Assembly (NCBI GenBank): GCA_900319835.1
Contig: ONPY01000001.1
Coordinates: 1-64,000, forward strand
Length of the DNA stretch: 64,000 nt
DNA from: an uncultured Eubacteriales bacterium
GTDB taxonomy: Bacteria; Bacillota_A; Clostridia; Oscillospirales; Oscillospiraceae
Direction: 5' to 3'
Shown: positions 27,069-36,239 of the stretch, piece by piece
Layout: the number at the start of each line of letters is the position of its first letter
How positions within the stretch are numbered: position 1 is the stretch's first letter
Made by a program: the position numbers and the translations under genes
Notes under the pieces: model-generated
Seen by the model: only the letters and a program-made list of their open reading frames with translations
Databases searched by the model: none
Told to the model about the DNA's origin: nothing

Positions 27069-28484
27069 TTACGCGCCGTGCTTTCTGATCTTGGGGACCA
27101 GAACCACAACCGCAGCGCCGGACAGGAGCAGGAAGGCTGCCCACAGGCCCAGCTGGCTCTCGTCGGCGGTCTTCGGGGACGCGGAGCTGCCGGAAGCGGT
27201 GCTCAGGATGTAGAAGGGGCAAGACACCTTGGTGCCGTTGGCCACCGTGTTGGCGGAGATGGTGTAGGTGCCGGCCTGGCGCTCGTTGAGGAAGTCGGGG
27301 CTCAGGGTGATGGTGAGACCGTCGTTGGAGACATAGTAGTAGTTGGCGTCATACAGGCTCTTGCCGCCGACCTTCACGGAACCGGCCTGAACAGGCTCGC
27401 TGGCGCGGAAGCGCAGGTTCTTGGTGCTGTTGATCACGTGCTTGTCGGTGTTGATGGGCTCAAGGGTGGGCACGTCGACAATGTACCAGGGGATGGAGTC
27501 GGTGTGCTCGTTGGGGTCGTTCTTGTTGTAGACCCAGACGTAGTAGGTGCCGGCGTCCAGATTCTTCACCATGTTCTCGCCCAGGGTGATGGTGTTGCCG
27601 GAGGACCAGAAATCAAGGGTGTCGTAGGAGTTGGCGTACATGCTCTGGCTGGTGCCGATGCGCACGCCGACGAGGTTGACCTTGCCGCCGCCCGCCTTGT
27701 TGAGCTTGCCGATCAGATCAGACCAGAACTGGGGCAGCTCCTCGCCGCGGTAGTAGGTGTCGCGAGTCGCAATCAGGGGATAGAGGTTGTCGGTGGCAGC
27801 GGGAACGCCGGTAGCAGCAGGAATGTTCTCGACCTTTTCCGCACCACAGACGGAGCAGACATAGACGGTTCTGCCGGAATGGGTTTCAGTGGCTTCGATG
27901 GACTTAGTGGTATCCTTAACCCAATTGTGCGCGTTCTGGTCAACGGGGATGGTCAGGGCAGCCAGCGTGGTGGGGGTGCCGCTCTCATCCAGCAGTGCTC
28001 CGCAGTCCTTGCAGTTGCTGTGCTTCTTCACGCCGGTCGAATAGCAGGTTGCCGGCTTTTCTGCGACAGCAGTGCCAGCCGTGTGGCCGGATGCGGGAAT
28101 CGCCTCGGGCGCCGAAATCTCCGCGTCAGAGGAATCAAACATCTTGCCGCAAACTTTGCAGACCTTATAAGCCTTCGTGCCAGAGGTGGTGCAGGTTGCA
28201 GCAACCTCAGCAACAGTCTCCAGGTCGTGAGTTGTCGAGAGAGCCCGATAGGGGATCGCGTTGATCCAGTTGCCGGAACTATCGAACAACTGGCCGCAGG
28301 TGTTGCACACAGAGTATGCATCCCAGCCCTGCTCTTTGCAGGTGGAAGCCTTTTCGGCAACGGAGGTATAACCGCCCGCATCATGGGTAGCATCATGGCC
28401 ATCCGCAAAGGCCTGCACCGTGAACAAACTCACGCACAGAACGACGAGCAGAATCGTCGCCAGAATCTTAGACATCGTTTTCAT
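27069..28484 (-). CDS. Secreted Cys-repeat surface protein with sortase-like C-terminal signal
   Basis: This 471-residue protein has a Sec signal (ILATILLVVLCVSLFTVQAFA). Four repeats follow, each around a CxxCG pair (CNTCGQLFDSSG, CKVCGKMFDSSD, CKDCGALLDESG, CSVCGAE), of a kind common in Firmicute surface proteins. Then come two beta-sandwich-like regions. The C-terminus is SPKTADESQLG, a hydrophobic helix and RKHGA. This looks like a sortase sorting signal in which the usual PKTG glycine is Ala. GGAGA lies before the ATG. Ligand and role are unknown. Confidence 0.78.
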   Translation of the reverse strand: MKTMSKILATILLVVLCVSLFTVQAFADGHDATHDAGGYTSVAEKASTCKEQGWDAYSVCNTCGQLFDSSGNWINAIPYRALSTTHDLETVAEVAATCTTSGTKAYKVCKVCGKMFDSSDAEISAPEAIPASGHTAGTAVAEKPATCYSTGVKKHSNCKDCGALLDESGTPTTLAALTIPVDQNAHNWVKDTTKSIEATETHSGRTVYVCSVCGAEKVENIPAATGVPAATDNLYPLIATRDTYYRGEELPQFWSDLIGKLNKAGGGKVNLVGVRIGTSQSMYANSYDTLDFWSSGNTITLGENMVKNLDAGTYYVWVYNKNDPNEHTDSIPWYIVDVPTLEPINTDKHVINSTKNLRFRASEPVQAGSVKVGGKSLYDANYYYVSNDGLTITLSPDFLNERQAGTYTISANTVANGTKVSCPFYILSTASGSSASPKTADESQLGLWAAFLLLSGAAVVVLVPKIRKHGA

Positions 28485-28499
28485 AGTGTCCGTCTCCTT

Positions 28500-29152
28500 A
28501 TATCGCTAGAATTTTACAAACAGACTTGTTTCCACCACGAGCAAAGAGCCTGCAGTTCTCCCCGTTCTGCGGTGCAGCTATAATGTAACACGAGATTATG
28601 TAAAATGCAAGAGTTTTTTTAATTTTTTGCGATAAATTTTTTCCTGCTTTGTAACTCTTTTGAAAAAACATTCTGAGGTTGTTTTCTTCTTTAGTTCCCA
28701 AATTGCGGAAAATAATTGGTTTTCAGGGCCTTTCCCGTCTGTTGCCGCCGCAGGTTCGGCCTTTCCGGAAATCTCTTTGTAACATTTCTGTTTCCTTCCC
28801 TGTGCTTCTTTTGACGGTGCTCCCGCTCCCTTTGTTCCCGCTCCGGACAAAAAAATTAGAATTCTTACATTCGGGATACGCGCGCGCCCCTCTCTATTTA
28901 ATAAGGAAGAGGCCAAGGCACCGGCGGCCCGCAAAAAAGCTCTGCCCGATCCCGACAGGAGCCGTCCTCTTTTTGTGGATTCTGCCCGTTCCTCTCCGCC
29001 ATGGCTCGGGTAATTCAGCATTTTGTATAAATTTGGTGATTTTGCATCAAAACACGTTCGGCATCACTTGAAATAATCTCGATCATCGGTTAAAATACAC
29101 AAACAGAGGGAGGTTGTCCTCCCTTATGATTCGTTTAGGAGTGTAAGACATT
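28500..29152. other. AT-rich intergenic region with divergent promoters
   Basis: No convincing gene is seen in this 650-bp stretch, which is clearly richer in A+T than its neighbours. A leftward promoter-like pair for the surface protein lies at 28,577-28,604 (TTTACA, 16 bp, TATAGC). The hppA promoter is at 29,068-29,096. A small GGGAGG/CCTCCC hairpin lies in the hppA leader around 29,107-29,125. Short open frames here lack ribosome sites or family resemblance. Confidence 0.5.
29068..29096 (+). promoter_or_regulatory. Sigma-A promoter for hppA
   Basis: TTGAAA and TAAAAT are separated by exactly 17 bp, 56 bp before the hppA start. Confidence 0.65.
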
Positions 29153-31162
29153 ATGAGTGTATTTATCTGGATTACACCTGTCCTTGCCGTGTGCGCACTG
29201 CTCTTTGCAGCCAGCAAGGCCGCCTTTGTCAACAAGGCCGATCCCGGCGACGCGCGGATGCAGGAGATCGCCAGTGCGATCGCCGAGGGTGCTTCCGCCT
29301 TCCTGACCTCGGAATATAAGATTCTCGCCATTTTCATCACAGTTCTGTTCCTCCTGATCGGCTTCTTCATCGATTGGGGCACCGCGATCTGCTTTGTCAC
29401 TGGCGCCATCTTTTCCATCCTGGCCGGCTTTTTCGGCATGCGTGTGGCCACCAAGGCCAACGTCCGCACCGCCCAGGCCGCCAAGGAGAGCGGCATGAAC
29501 CGCGCCCTGGCCGTCGCCTTTTCCGGCGGCTCCGTCATGGGCATGAGCGTGGTGGGCCTGGGCCTGCTGGGCTGCAGTCTGTTCTACCTCATCACCAAAA
29601 ACGCGGGCATCCTCTTCGGCTTCTCCCTGGGCGCCTCCTCCATCGCGCTGTTTGCCCGTGTGGGCGGCGGCATCTACACCAAGGCCGCTGACGTCGGCGC
29701 CGACCTGGTCGGCAAGGTCGAGGTCGGTATCCCCGAGGACGACCCCCGCAACCCCGCCGTCATCGCCGACAACGTGGGCGACAACGTGGGCGACGTGGCC
29801 GGCATGGGCGCCGACCTGTTTGAAAGCTATGTGGGCGCGGTGGTCTCCGCTCTGTCCCTGGGCCTCGTCTCCAAGAGCCTGCAGCAGTTCACCGTGGGCG
29901 GCTTCTCCCTCGGTGCGCTCTACCCGCTGGTGGTTGCCGCTCTCGGCATCGCCGCCTCCATCGCCGCCACCTTTTTTGTCCGCGGCAAGGACGACTCCAA
30001 CCCCCACAAAGCGCTGAACATGGGCTCCTACGTCGCCGCCGGCCTTGTGGCCGTCGGCTCCCTTGCGCTGAGTGTGCTGTTCTTCCACAGCGTCTATTAC
30101 GCCATGGCCATCATCGCCGGCCTGCTGGTGGGCCTGATCATCGGCAAGGTCACTGAGATCTACACCTCGGAGGACTACTCCTTCGTCAAACGCATCGCGG
30201 ACCAGGCCGAGACCGGCTCCGCCACCACCATCATCACCGGCATCGCCGTCGGCATGATGAGCACCTGGGTCCCCATTCTCCTCATCTGCATCGGCATCTT
30301 CCTCTCCTATAAGTTTACCGACGACCTCTACGGCATCGCGCTGGCCGCCGTCGGCATGCTCTCCACCACCGGTATCACCGTCGCAGTGGACGCCTACGGT
30401 CCCATCGCCGACAACTCCGGCGGCATCGCTGAGATGAGCGGTCTGGACCCCCATGTGCGCGAGATCACCGACAAGCTGGACGCGGTCGGCAACACCACCG
30501 CCGCCATGGGCAAGGGCTTTGCCATCGGCTCCGCCGCGCTGACCGCGCTGGCGCTCTTCGTCTCCTACGCTCAGGCCGTGGGTCTGGAGGGCATCAACAT
30601 CCTCACCGACCGCGTGGTCATCGGCCTGCTGATCGGCGGCATGCTGCCCTTCGTCTTCTCCGCCATCACCATGGACTCCGTGTCCAAAGCGGCCTATAAG
30701 ATGATCGAGGAGGTCCGCCGTCAGTTCCGTGAAATCCCCGGCATCCTCGAGGGCACCGGCAAGCCCGAGTACGGCTCCTGCGTCTCCATCTCCACCCGCG
30801 CCGCCCTGCACGAGATGATCGTCCCCGGCATCATGGCCGTGGCCGTTCCCCTCATCGTCGGTCTGTTCTTCGGCACCGAGGCACTCGGCGGCCTGCTGGC
30901 CGGCTCCCTGGTCACCGGCGTGCTGCTGGCCATCTTCATGTCCAACTCCGGCGGCGCCTGGGACAACGCCAAGAAATACATCGAGGAAGGCCACCACGGC
31001 GGCAAGGGCTCCTCGGCCCACAAGTCCGCTGTCGTGGGCGACACCGTGGGCGACCCCTTCAAGGACACCTCCGGCCCCTCCATCAACATCCTGATCAAAC
31101 TGATGACCGTCGTGTCCCTGGTGTTCGCGCCGCTCTTCAGTTCCATCGGCCCCCTGCTCTGA
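29153..31162 (+). CDS. hppA: K+-dependent membrane-bound pyrophosphatase (ion pump)
   Basis: This 669-residue integral membrane enzyme couples pyrophosphate hydrolysis to H+ or Na+ export. The substrate-binding motif [11 protein letters not shown] and the acidic [31 protein letters not shown] are intact, as is the second [23 protein letters not shown] set. The cation signature [10 protein letters not shown] has Ala, not Lys, at the key place, marking the K+-dependent class, which includes Na+ pumps. About 16 hydrophobic helices are present. It lies just left of the phage-derived cassette and has its own promoter and terminator. Confidence 0.95.
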   Translation: MSVFIWITPVLAVCALLFAASKAAFVNKADPGDARMQEIASAIAEGASAFLTSEYKILAIFITVLFLLIGFFIDWGTAICFVTGAIFSILAGFFGMRVATKANVRTAQAAKESGMNRALAVAFSGGSVMGMSVVGLGLLGCSLFYLITKNAGILFGFSLGASSIALFARVGGGIYTKAADVGADLVGKVEVGIPEDDPRNPAVIADNVGDNVGDVAGMGADLFESYVGAVVSALSLGLVSKSLQQFTVGGFSLGALYPLVVAALGIAASIAATFFVRGKDDSNPHKALNMGSYVAAGLVAVGSLALSVLFFHSVYYAMAIIAGLLVGLIIGKVTEIYTSEDYSFVKRIADQAETGSATTIITGIAVGMMSTWVPILLICIGIFLSYKFTDDLYGIALAAVGMLSTTGITVAVDAYGPIADNSGGIAEMSGLDPHVREITDKLDAVGNTTAAMGKGFAIGSAALTALALFVSYAQAVGLEGINILTDRVVIGLLIGGMLPFVFSAITMDSVSKAAYKMIEEVRRQFREIPGILEGTGKPEYGSCVSISTRAALHEMIVPGIMAVAVPLIVGLFFGTEALGGLLAGSLVTGVLLAIFMSNSGGAWDNAKKYIEEGHHGGKGSSAHKSAVVGDTVGDPFKDTSGPSINILIKLMTVVSLVFAPLFSSIGPLL

Positions 31163-31195
31163 TTCTTCTCTCTCCTTTTCATATCTCCACGCGCG

Positions 31196-31232
31196 AAGGC
31201 GCTGCGGGTTTGACCCGCAGCGCCTTCTTTTT
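31196..31232 (+). terminator. hppA terminator
   Basis: A 14-bp perfect stem (AAGGCGCTGCGGGT and complement) is followed by CTTTTT. It marks the left edge of the phage cassette. Confidence 0.85.
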
Positions 31233-31241
31233 GTTTGTTGG

Positions 31242-31424
31242 TTATACATCCTTGCGGCGGGAGCGCAGCCACTCCACCGCGAAGGTCTTCAGAGCGGACA
31301 GTCCCGCCATCAAAGCGCCCATCAGCGCCGCATGGTCCAGCTCGCCCCCGCCCAGGGGCAGCGCCACCAGAAAGCCCTCCAGGAACGTCCACGCCGCCCG
31401 CTCCAGCACATTCATCCAGTCCAT
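31242..31424 (-). CDS. Putative phage holin (r1t-like)
   Basis: This 60-residue protein ([22 protein letters not shown]...) has two hydrophobic segments split by a Gly-rich turn and a basic C-terminus (WLRSRRKDV), as in r1t-type phage holins that form membrane lesions for endolysin release. GGAGA lies 9-10 nt before the ATG. It is the last gene of the leftward structural operon. A family B repeat sits between it and the next upstream gene. Confidence 0.6.
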   Translation of the reverse strand: MDWMNVLERAAWTFLEGFLVALPLGGGELDHAALMGALMAGLSALKTFAVEWLRSRRKDV

Positions 31425-31436
31425 TTCCAAATCTCC

Positions 31437-31497
31437 TTCCTTATTGGCTCCACTGAAAGGGGAGCTGGCGCACAGCGCCTGAGGGGTTCGCCCCCTC
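31437..31497. repeat. Family B repeat between two lysis genes
   Basis: GAAAGGGGAGCTGGCGCAC is followed by AGCGCCTGAGGGGTTCG and matches the units at 46,925-46,973 and 10,731-10,777. It separates the two small lysis genes of the phage cassette. Confidence 0.65.
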
Positions 31498-31728
31498 TTA
31501 CTGGTTCCCCTTTTCCAAGTCCGCGATCCGGTGGTTGATGACCCGGATCTGCTCCTCCACCACGGGCATCCGGCGTGCAAAGCCGTTGTGCTCCCGCACC
31601 TCCCGTGTCAATTCTTCCAGCTTGGTTTCCGTCACGGCCTGGGCGCGCCCGTTGGAAATCAGTACGCCCACCAGGGTCAGCACACCCGTAATCAGTGCGC
31701 CCGCCACAGTCTCCAGCATGTCTCTCAC
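31498..31728 (-). CDS. Small phage membrane protein with coiled coil, holin/XhlA-like
   Basis: This 76-residue protein has one N-terminal transmembrane helix (ETVAGALITGVLTLVGVLIS) then a coiled coil (KLEELTREVREHNGFARRMPVVEEQIRVINHRIADLE). This design is common next to endolysins in Clostridial prophages and probably assists lysis. The start ATG begins 0-1 nt after the endolysin stop. Confidence 0.65.
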   Translation of the reverse strand: MRDMLETVAGALITGVLTLVGVLISNGRAQAVTETKLEELTREVREHNGFARRMPVVEEQIRVINHRIADLEKGNQ

Positions 31729-32433
31729 CTACCTCTTCATCAATGCGGTCCAGCTCTCGCCGCCGCAGATCCCGTCGCTTTCCAGGCCCGCAGCCGTCTG
31801 AAAGCGCCGCAGCGCGTCCTCGGTACGAGGGCCGAAGTCCCCGTCGATCCCGCCGGGATCGAAGCCCTGCCCGCAAAGCGCCGCCTGGCAGGCCGCAGCG
31901 GCTGGACCCAATGCGCCCCTGCGCAGCAGCGGCAGCTCTGCCCGCACCCGCTGCGCCGGGCGGCTCTCCGCCTCCCCGCCATAGCGCAGCACGCAGTCCC
32001 AGGGGTAGTTGCGGTAGGGGCGAATCAGGATCTCGCGGCCGGTCTGATCTCCCGGCTCGCCGCCTGTGACACCGCCCTTCTCGTTGATGGAGGCCTCCGC
32101 CTCCCTCCCGTCTCCGCAATAGATAGCCGTGTGATGCCGCACGTTCAGGAGCACATCCCCCCGCAGGAGGCCGGAGCCGCTCCCGAGCTCCACCAGGGAC
32201 GTCACGTCCTCAAACCCGCAGCGCAGGAAGGCGCCACGCATGTTCCCGGTGTACCCGGCGCCCGCCGCCTTCACCGGCACGCCCGCCCGCTCCCAGGCGG
32301 TGATCACGGCCGAGGAGCAGTCATAGTCTCCCCGCTCGCCCCAGCGAAGAGCCTGGTCGTAGCCATAGCGGTCGTCCCGGGCCAGGTTTTCCAGAAACGC
32401 CGCCGCAGAGTCCCGCCGCTGGTCCGGCGTCAT
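31729..32433 (-). CDS. Phage endolysin: NlpC/P60- or CHAP-like peptidase with peptidoglycan-binding domain
   Basis: This 234-residue protein has an N-terminal cysteine peptidase ([17 protein letters not shown] with the nucleophile, [11 protein letters not shown] with the His). A C-terminal PG_binding_1 domain follows ([39 protein letters not shown]). It should cut the host wall at lysis. No signal peptide is present, so it needs the holin. The ATG overlaps the XkdX-like stop (ATGA); a GGAGG lies 10 nt before. Confidence 0.85.
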   Translation of the reverse strand: MTPDQRRDSAAAFLENLARDDRYGYDQALRWGERGDYDCSSAVITAWERAGVPVKAAGAGYTGNMRGAFLRCGFEDVTSLVELGSGSGLLRGDVLLNVRHHTAIYCGDGREAEASINEKGGVTGGEPGDQTGREILIRPYRNYPWDCVLRYGGEAESRPAQRVRAELPLLRRGALGPAAAACQAALCGQGFDPGGIDGDFGPRTEDALRRFQTAAGLESDGICGGESWTALMKR

Positions 32434-32585
32434 GCGGTGTACGCCTCCGCGCACAGCGCCGCAAGCTCCGTATACTCTCCGGCGCTCAGCCTGCCGACGG
32501 CGAAGAACACGTCGAGCTTGCTCTGCGCGTCTTCCGCTGTCCTGTAGAACTTCTTCCCGATCAGCTTCTTCATGGTCTTATACAT
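32430..32585 (-). CDS. XkdX-like small phage protein
   Basis: This 51-residue gene begins [19 protein letters not shown] and ends with [12 protein letters not shown]. It resembles the XkdX group of tiny proteins encoded after the tail genes of Firmicute phages (aromatic-rich start, then [14 protein letters not shown]). Both ends overlap neighbours: its ATG sits inside the stop of the 105-residue gene and its stop forms ATGA with the endolysin start. Confidence 0.7.
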   Translation of the reverse strand: MYKTMKKLIGKKFYRTAEDAQSKLDVFFAVGRLSAGEYTELAALCAEAYTA

Positions 32586-32895
32586 TGTCGATCGCCTCCA
32601 GGTCCTCGTTGTAAATTTCCTCGATCAGCGCGCCCAGCTCCGCAAGGTGCGCCTGCTCATCCCGTTCATACTGCTGCTGCGCTTTTGCCAGCGCGGCGTA
32701 GTCCTCCGCCGGGGCGAGCATCTCCCCGGCAAACACGCTGCCGTCGGCCCGTGTCCAGCTCTCGCCCGCCGGGACAAAGCGGCAGCCCTCGACAAAGGCT
32801 TCGCACTTGCCGTCAAAGCATCCTGTCTCGACTGCCCGCATCGTGCCATCGTTTTCGAGATGGCAACAGTAATCAGAATCGATGTAAAACTTCAT
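32578..32895 (-). CDS. Phage protein, unrecognised (105 aa)
   Basis: MKFYIDSDYCCHLENDGTMRAVETGCFDGKCEAFVEGCRFVPAGESWTR is a short beta-rich start often seen in Clostridial prophages just after fibre genes. A helical C-terminus follows (YAALAKAQQQYERDEQAHLAELGALIEEIYN). It is probably a fibre-associated or chaperone-like protein; function is not known. Confidence 0.65.
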   Translation of the reverse strand: MKFYIDSDYCCHLENDGTMRAVETGCFDGKCEAFVEGCRFVPAGESWTRADGSVFAGEMLAPAEDYAALAKAQQQYERDEQAHLAELGALIEEIYNEDLEAIDNV

Positions 32896-32904
32896 GGTGC
32901 TACC

Positions 32905-33675
32905 TCACTCCAGCCATATATCGTGGAATGTAATTGTGTACTCATACCCATAGTTGCTGCCCAATGCGATCCACTTCGCCCCGGTTACGCCTGAGATGTC
33001 CAGAGAGATGGCAGCGCCCGTAACGCCAGAACTCCAGCCTTGGGTTTGCAGGGCCAGCTGCGCCGCTATTCGATCCGCCCAATATGTTCCCGTCGTGTTA
33101 TTCAGCAGGGCGAAAATAATATTGTTGTTTACTGTCTGCAGCGGCGTGCAGTCAACAACGGCTTTCAAGACTGTAAAATCTGTAACATCGACCGCATTCA
33201 CCGTCCGAAAAACCGCATTTGCCTGTTGAGGGAACTTCACGGAAATGCTGTCCGCATTTTCCGTCACGGTCGCTGCCGCTGCTGCCCAGCTCTGTGCTGT
33301 GTATCGCCACGCGACGGCCGTGTACCCGCCTGTGACAGACTCCATTTTATTCCCATGATGGTACAGCCAGTAGGTATAGGACATTTCAACATCATACTGT
33401 CTGTTGCTGTCAATGATCACGGAAGCGCTGTCGGACTCGTTTTCGCGCGTGGCACTGACAGTCCACGTGCCGTAGTTTGCCGGTGCGATGGAGAAATAAT
33501 AATCCGCGCTCTCCCCGTCGGTATTGGTGTGGGCCCTGCCGGGGCCGAGGCTCTTGACGGTTACGCCGCCCTTCGCGATGGACACTGTGCTGCCAAAAGG
33601 CGCAGACACATGCAGAACCGCGGCATGGATGGAGATGCTCTCTCCGCCCGCCCCGATGATAAAGCCTCTGCTCAT
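32905..33675 (-). CDS. Phage fibre/receptor-binding-like protein (256 aa)
   Basis: This beta-rich protein has an Ig-like first part (TVSIAKGGVTVKSLGPGRAHTNTDG) and a carbohydrate-binding-like second part with many Asn, Thr and aromatic residues (VVDCTPLQTVNNNIIFALLNNTTGTYW). It lies after the baseplate/fibre genes and overlaps the previous stop by 4 nt. Its A+T content is a little higher than the neighbours'. It probably contacts the host surface; this is inferred from position. Confidence 0.6.
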   Translation of the reverse strand: MSRGFIIGAGGESISIHAAVLHVSAPFGSTVSIAKGGVTVKSLGPGRAHTNTDGESADYYFSIAPANYGTWTVSATRENESDSASVIIDSNRQYDVEMSYTYWLYHHGNKMESVTGGYTAVAWRYTAQSWAAAAATVTENADSISVKFPQQANAVFRTVNAVDVTDFTVLKAVVDCTPLQTVNNNIIFALLNNTTGTYWADRIAAQLALQTQGWSSGVTGAAISLDISGVTGAKWIALGSNYGYEYTITFHDIWLE

Positions 33676-34901
33676 ATTCTGGTCACCTCCAAAGTCACTG
33701 TGAACGCCGCCGACGGCCTGGTTTTCGCATAGAGGGTGACGGAACCCTCCGAAGACGTGATGTCATAGAGCTGCCAGAAGGCGTCTTGCTGATCCTCCAG
33801 CACTGCGAAATTCTCCGGTGCGCTGAAATGGACCTTCGGCCGGTCGGTCGCCCGCAGGCCTACCACCGCCAGGGTCTGGGTAAAAGGGCCCTCCCCGCTC
33901 CATGCGGCGGGCACCGGCAGCTCCAGATACTGCGTCCGGCTGCCGGCATGCACCTTGGCCGCCGTCACCGCGCCGTTTGCCAGGCTGTCCGTCTGCACCG
34001 TGATCGGATCCGCCCCGCCCGGCAGGTGCCGTGCGTTGTGATAGGGGATTGCCGCCAGGGCGGCATAGAAGGTGGCCTCCGTGCCGGAATAGCCCGCCTC
34101 GACAGCGGATTCATAGGGCGCCTTGCCCGCAGGGCCCGGCTGTCCCGCCGCCCCGGCAGGCCCGCGTATATTCTGCGTGGGCGGATTCTCCCGGCCACCG
34201 TCATTGCTCCAAGAGAGATTGCCGTTTGCGTCCAGGGCGGGGACAAACGTGACTCCGTTCTCCCCCTTTTCCCCCGCTACCCCCTGGATACAGCCGTTGT
34301 TCCGCCAACCACCGCCCAGCGCGTCCCAGACATAGATGTCATAGGGCGCGGCGGTTCCCACGCCGTAGGCCTCCCCGGGCGCCGGTTCCGGCACGGCCTG
34401 CGCCAGCAGCGCCGGCGTGTCATAGTATCCGGAGATCACGAAGCTCTGGCCGTCCTTCCCGTCAAAGGCGCCTTCCTCGGCCGCCGCCCGCAGCTGGGCG
34501 GCATACTGCAGCGCTGTCTGGGCCTTGCTGTCGATCTGCTCGGCCACGCTCAGCGGCATGGGATGCAGCGGCGCGTCGATCAGCCCCGACTCCTTCACGG
34601 TCAAAACCAGCGGGGCCGTGGTCAGTCTGGTCTCATCCTTTGTCCCCGTGAGATATACCGTCCACTCTCCCCGTGTCAGATTGAGCTGACGGGAGGCGGG
34701 GATCTCGTCGTTTTCATCCAGGGCGAGGTCATATACCGTGGCGTTGGGTCCGTCGCCCTGTCTGAAGTGCAGCCATTTGGAAAAGCCCTCCCACTCGCTC
34801 CCGGCAAAGTGGACCCGGCCCGTCAGATAGTGCAGGCTGTCCGCCGCGATGACCGGGGTATAGAGCTTCATGCTCTGGCCGCTCACATAACATTCAATCA
34901 T
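33672..34901 (-). CDS. Phage BppU-like fibre protein with collagen-like segment
   Basis: This 409-residue protein has an N-terminal region like upper baseplate protein BppU (SLHYLTGRVHFAGSEWEGFSKWLHFRQGDGPNATVYDL). A helical linker, a DIYVWDALGGGWRNNG module, a short collagen-like run (RGPAGAAGQPGPAGKAP) and a C-terminal beta domain follow. AGGAGG is before MIECYV; the longer upstream frame is antisense or out-of-frame to other genes. It is probably a tail spike or fibre that forms trimers. Confidence 0.72.
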   Translation of the reverse strand: MIECYVSGQSMKLYTPVIAADSLHYLTGRVHFAGSEWEGFSKWLHFRQGDGPNATVYDLALDENDEIPASRQLNLTRGEWTVYLTGTKDETRLTTAPLVLTVKESGLIDAPLHPMPLSVAEQIDSKAQTALQYAAQLRAAAEEGAFDGKDGQSFVISGYYDTPALLAQAVPEPAPGEAYGVGTAAPYDIYVWDALGGGWRNNGCIQGVAGEKGENGVTFVPALDANGNLSWSNDGGRENPPTQNIRGPAGAAGQPGPAGKAPYESAVEAGYSGTEATFYAALAAIPYHNARHLPGGADPITVQTDSLANGAVTAAKVHAGSRTQYLELPVPAAWSGEGPFTQTLAVVGLRATDRPKVHFSAPENFAVLEDQQDAFWQLYDITSSEGSVTLYAKTRPSAAFTVTLEVTRI

Positions 34902-34912
34902 CTTGTTCCTCC

Positions 34913-35248
34913 TCAGTATTCGACGATCACGTCGAACGTAGTCTCCGGCCGCTGCCCGGCATAGAGTACCATGGCGCCCTCGCGGCTCTCCACCGCAAAG
35001 AGCTGGCGGAAGGCCTCTCCTGCCCGATCCCGCTGTGCTGCGGCCAGCGGCGCCTTGAAGGCCACGCAGGGTCTGGCATCCGCTGTCATTCCGCTGACAG
35101 AAACGGTCTGGGAATAGTACCCGTTTTCCGTGTTTTGGCTCCAGCTCTGTCCAACCGTGAGCTCCGCGCATCTCGGCGTACTACCGCCGCTCTGGGCCTT
35201 CAGCTTCCCCACCAGATAGCGCAGCCCGTCAAGATCCAAAACCTCCAT
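34913..35248 (-). CDS. Phage fibre-region protein (111 aa)
   Basis: MEVLDLDGLRYLVGKLKAQ is an N-terminal helix like those at the start of fibre proteins in this cluster. A beta-rich domain follows (YYSQTVSVSGMTADARPCVAF ... LYAGQRPETTFDVIVEY). Its C-terminal half resembles the C-terminus of the 409-residue neighbour (VTLYAKTRPSAAFTVTLEVTRI), suggesting related modules. Confidence 0.65.
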   Translation of the reverse strand: MEVLDLDGLRYLVGKLKAQSGGSTPRCAELTVGQSWSQNTENGYYSQTVSVSGMTADARPCVAFKAPLAAAQRDRAGEAFRQLFAVESREGAMVLYAGQRPETTFDVIVEY

Positions 35249-35267
35249 CGCTTTGTCCCCCGCTTGC

Positions 35268-35972
35268 TCAGGTCGCGCAGATCGTATCGATCTGCGCGTT
35301 GCTGATAGCGCTCAGATCCGTCGTTTTGACGTAACCGGAGAGATTGATGTCCGTGTTGCCGATCTTCTCATAGGCGCTGCCCAGCCAGAGGTATTCGTCA
35401 TAGCTGTCCTTGTCCCCGTGGCTGTGGGCCACCAGGTAAATGACACCGGCAGCGCCTGTAGCTGGCAGCGTTGTCACCGTCTGATAGGAGATGCTGGTCA
35501 CCCCGCTCAGGGCGCTGGCGATGGCCGCGCTCACGTCGGAGGCGGTCTGATATCCTGCTCCATTGGAAAGCTGACTGTTGCTGGTCGGCACCGTGATGCT
35601 GACCGCCTTGCCGCTGTCCGGGGTCAGCGCGCTGCCGTTGACCTTGATCGATTTGATGGGAATCGCCGCGCTGACGTTTGCGGCGGTCTGATAGCCCGCC
35701 CCGTTTGCCAGCTGGCTGTTGTCGGTCGGCACCGTGATGCTGACGGTCTTGCTGCTGTCCGGAGCCACTTCGCTGTTGTTGACCTTGATCTTGGCGATGA
35801 CGTTTGCCTCCGCCTGGTTGATCTTTGTCACCAGCGCGTTGGTCAGATCGTTGCTGGACAGTCCCTTCCCACTGACCTTGTCCACCTTCTCCGACAGCTC
35901 CGCGCTGAGCTTGCTTTTCAGCTTCTCCCAGAAGTAGAGAAGTCCGTCATAATCCAGGTATGTTCTTGCCAT
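35268..35972 (-). CDS. Phage tail fibre-like protein with tandem repeats
   Basis: This 234-residue protein starts MARTYLDYDGLLYFWEKLKSK. It contains two direct repeats of about 50 residues, each IKVN-x-S-x-(6)-DSxKxVSITVPT followed by NSQL-x-NGAGYQTA and VSAAI. The last part (SHGDKDSYDEYLWLGSAYEKIG) is a module often seen at the end of Firmicute phage fibres. Repeat number may vary between strains. Confidence 0.7.
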   Translation of the reverse strand: MARTYLDYDGLLYFWEKLKSKLSAELSEKVDKVSGKGLSSNDLTNALVTKINQAEANVIAKIKVNNSEVAPDSSKTVSITVPTDNSQLANGAGYQTAANVSAAIPIKSIKVNGSALTPDSGKAVSITVPTSNSQLSNGAGYQTASDVSAAIASALSGVTSISYQTVTTLPATGAAGVIYLVAHSHGDKDSYDEYLWLGSAYEKIGNTDINLSGYVKTTDLSAISNAQIDTICAT

Positions 35973-35984
35973 TCGTTTCCTCCG

Positions 35985-36239
35985 CTATTGAAACAACTTC
36001 AGGATTTCGCTGTTGGGGATTGCCTCCATATCCTCGGCCGCGTTGATGCCGGGCGCGCCCCGCTCGCCCTGGGGTCCGCGCTCGCCGCGCTCGCCCTTCT
36101 CGCCTCTCTCTCCTCTGGCGCCCTCGCTCTGCTCGTTGAGCTCCATGGTCATGCGGATCAGGAAGGCGCGCAGCTGCTCTGCGCGCTGCTCGCCCGCGCC
36201 GGAGAGCATGGGCGGCAGCTCATAGATTTTTCCGCTCAC
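35985..36239 (-). CDS. Short collagen-like phage protein (84 aa)
   Basis: The protein has a helical N-terminus, then a Gly-X-Y run of about eight triplets (GARGERGEKGERGERGPQGE) and a short C-terminus. Such segments trimerise phage fibres. Its ATG overlaps the stop of the 584-residue gene by 4 nt. Confidence 0.72.
   Translation of the reverse strand: MSGKIYELPPMLSGAGEQRAEQLRAFLIRMTMELNEQSEGARGERGEKGERGERGPQGERGAPGINAAEDMEAIPNSEILKLFQ

Noticed and set aside
28596..29021. Possible leftward gene of 141 codons in the AT-rich gap before hppA
   Set aside because: Mixed composition, no ribosome site, no recognisable domain; it ends in poly-A-derived lysines.
29135..31249. Leftward frame of 704 codons opposite hppA
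   Set aside because: It mirrors hppA codons and is made of Gly/Asp/His-rich low-complexity sequence.
35985..36239. Collagen-like gene as a host spore-surface protein
   Set aside because: The Gly-X-Y run could suggest an exosporium protein, but its overlap with phage structural genes makes a fibre role far more likely.
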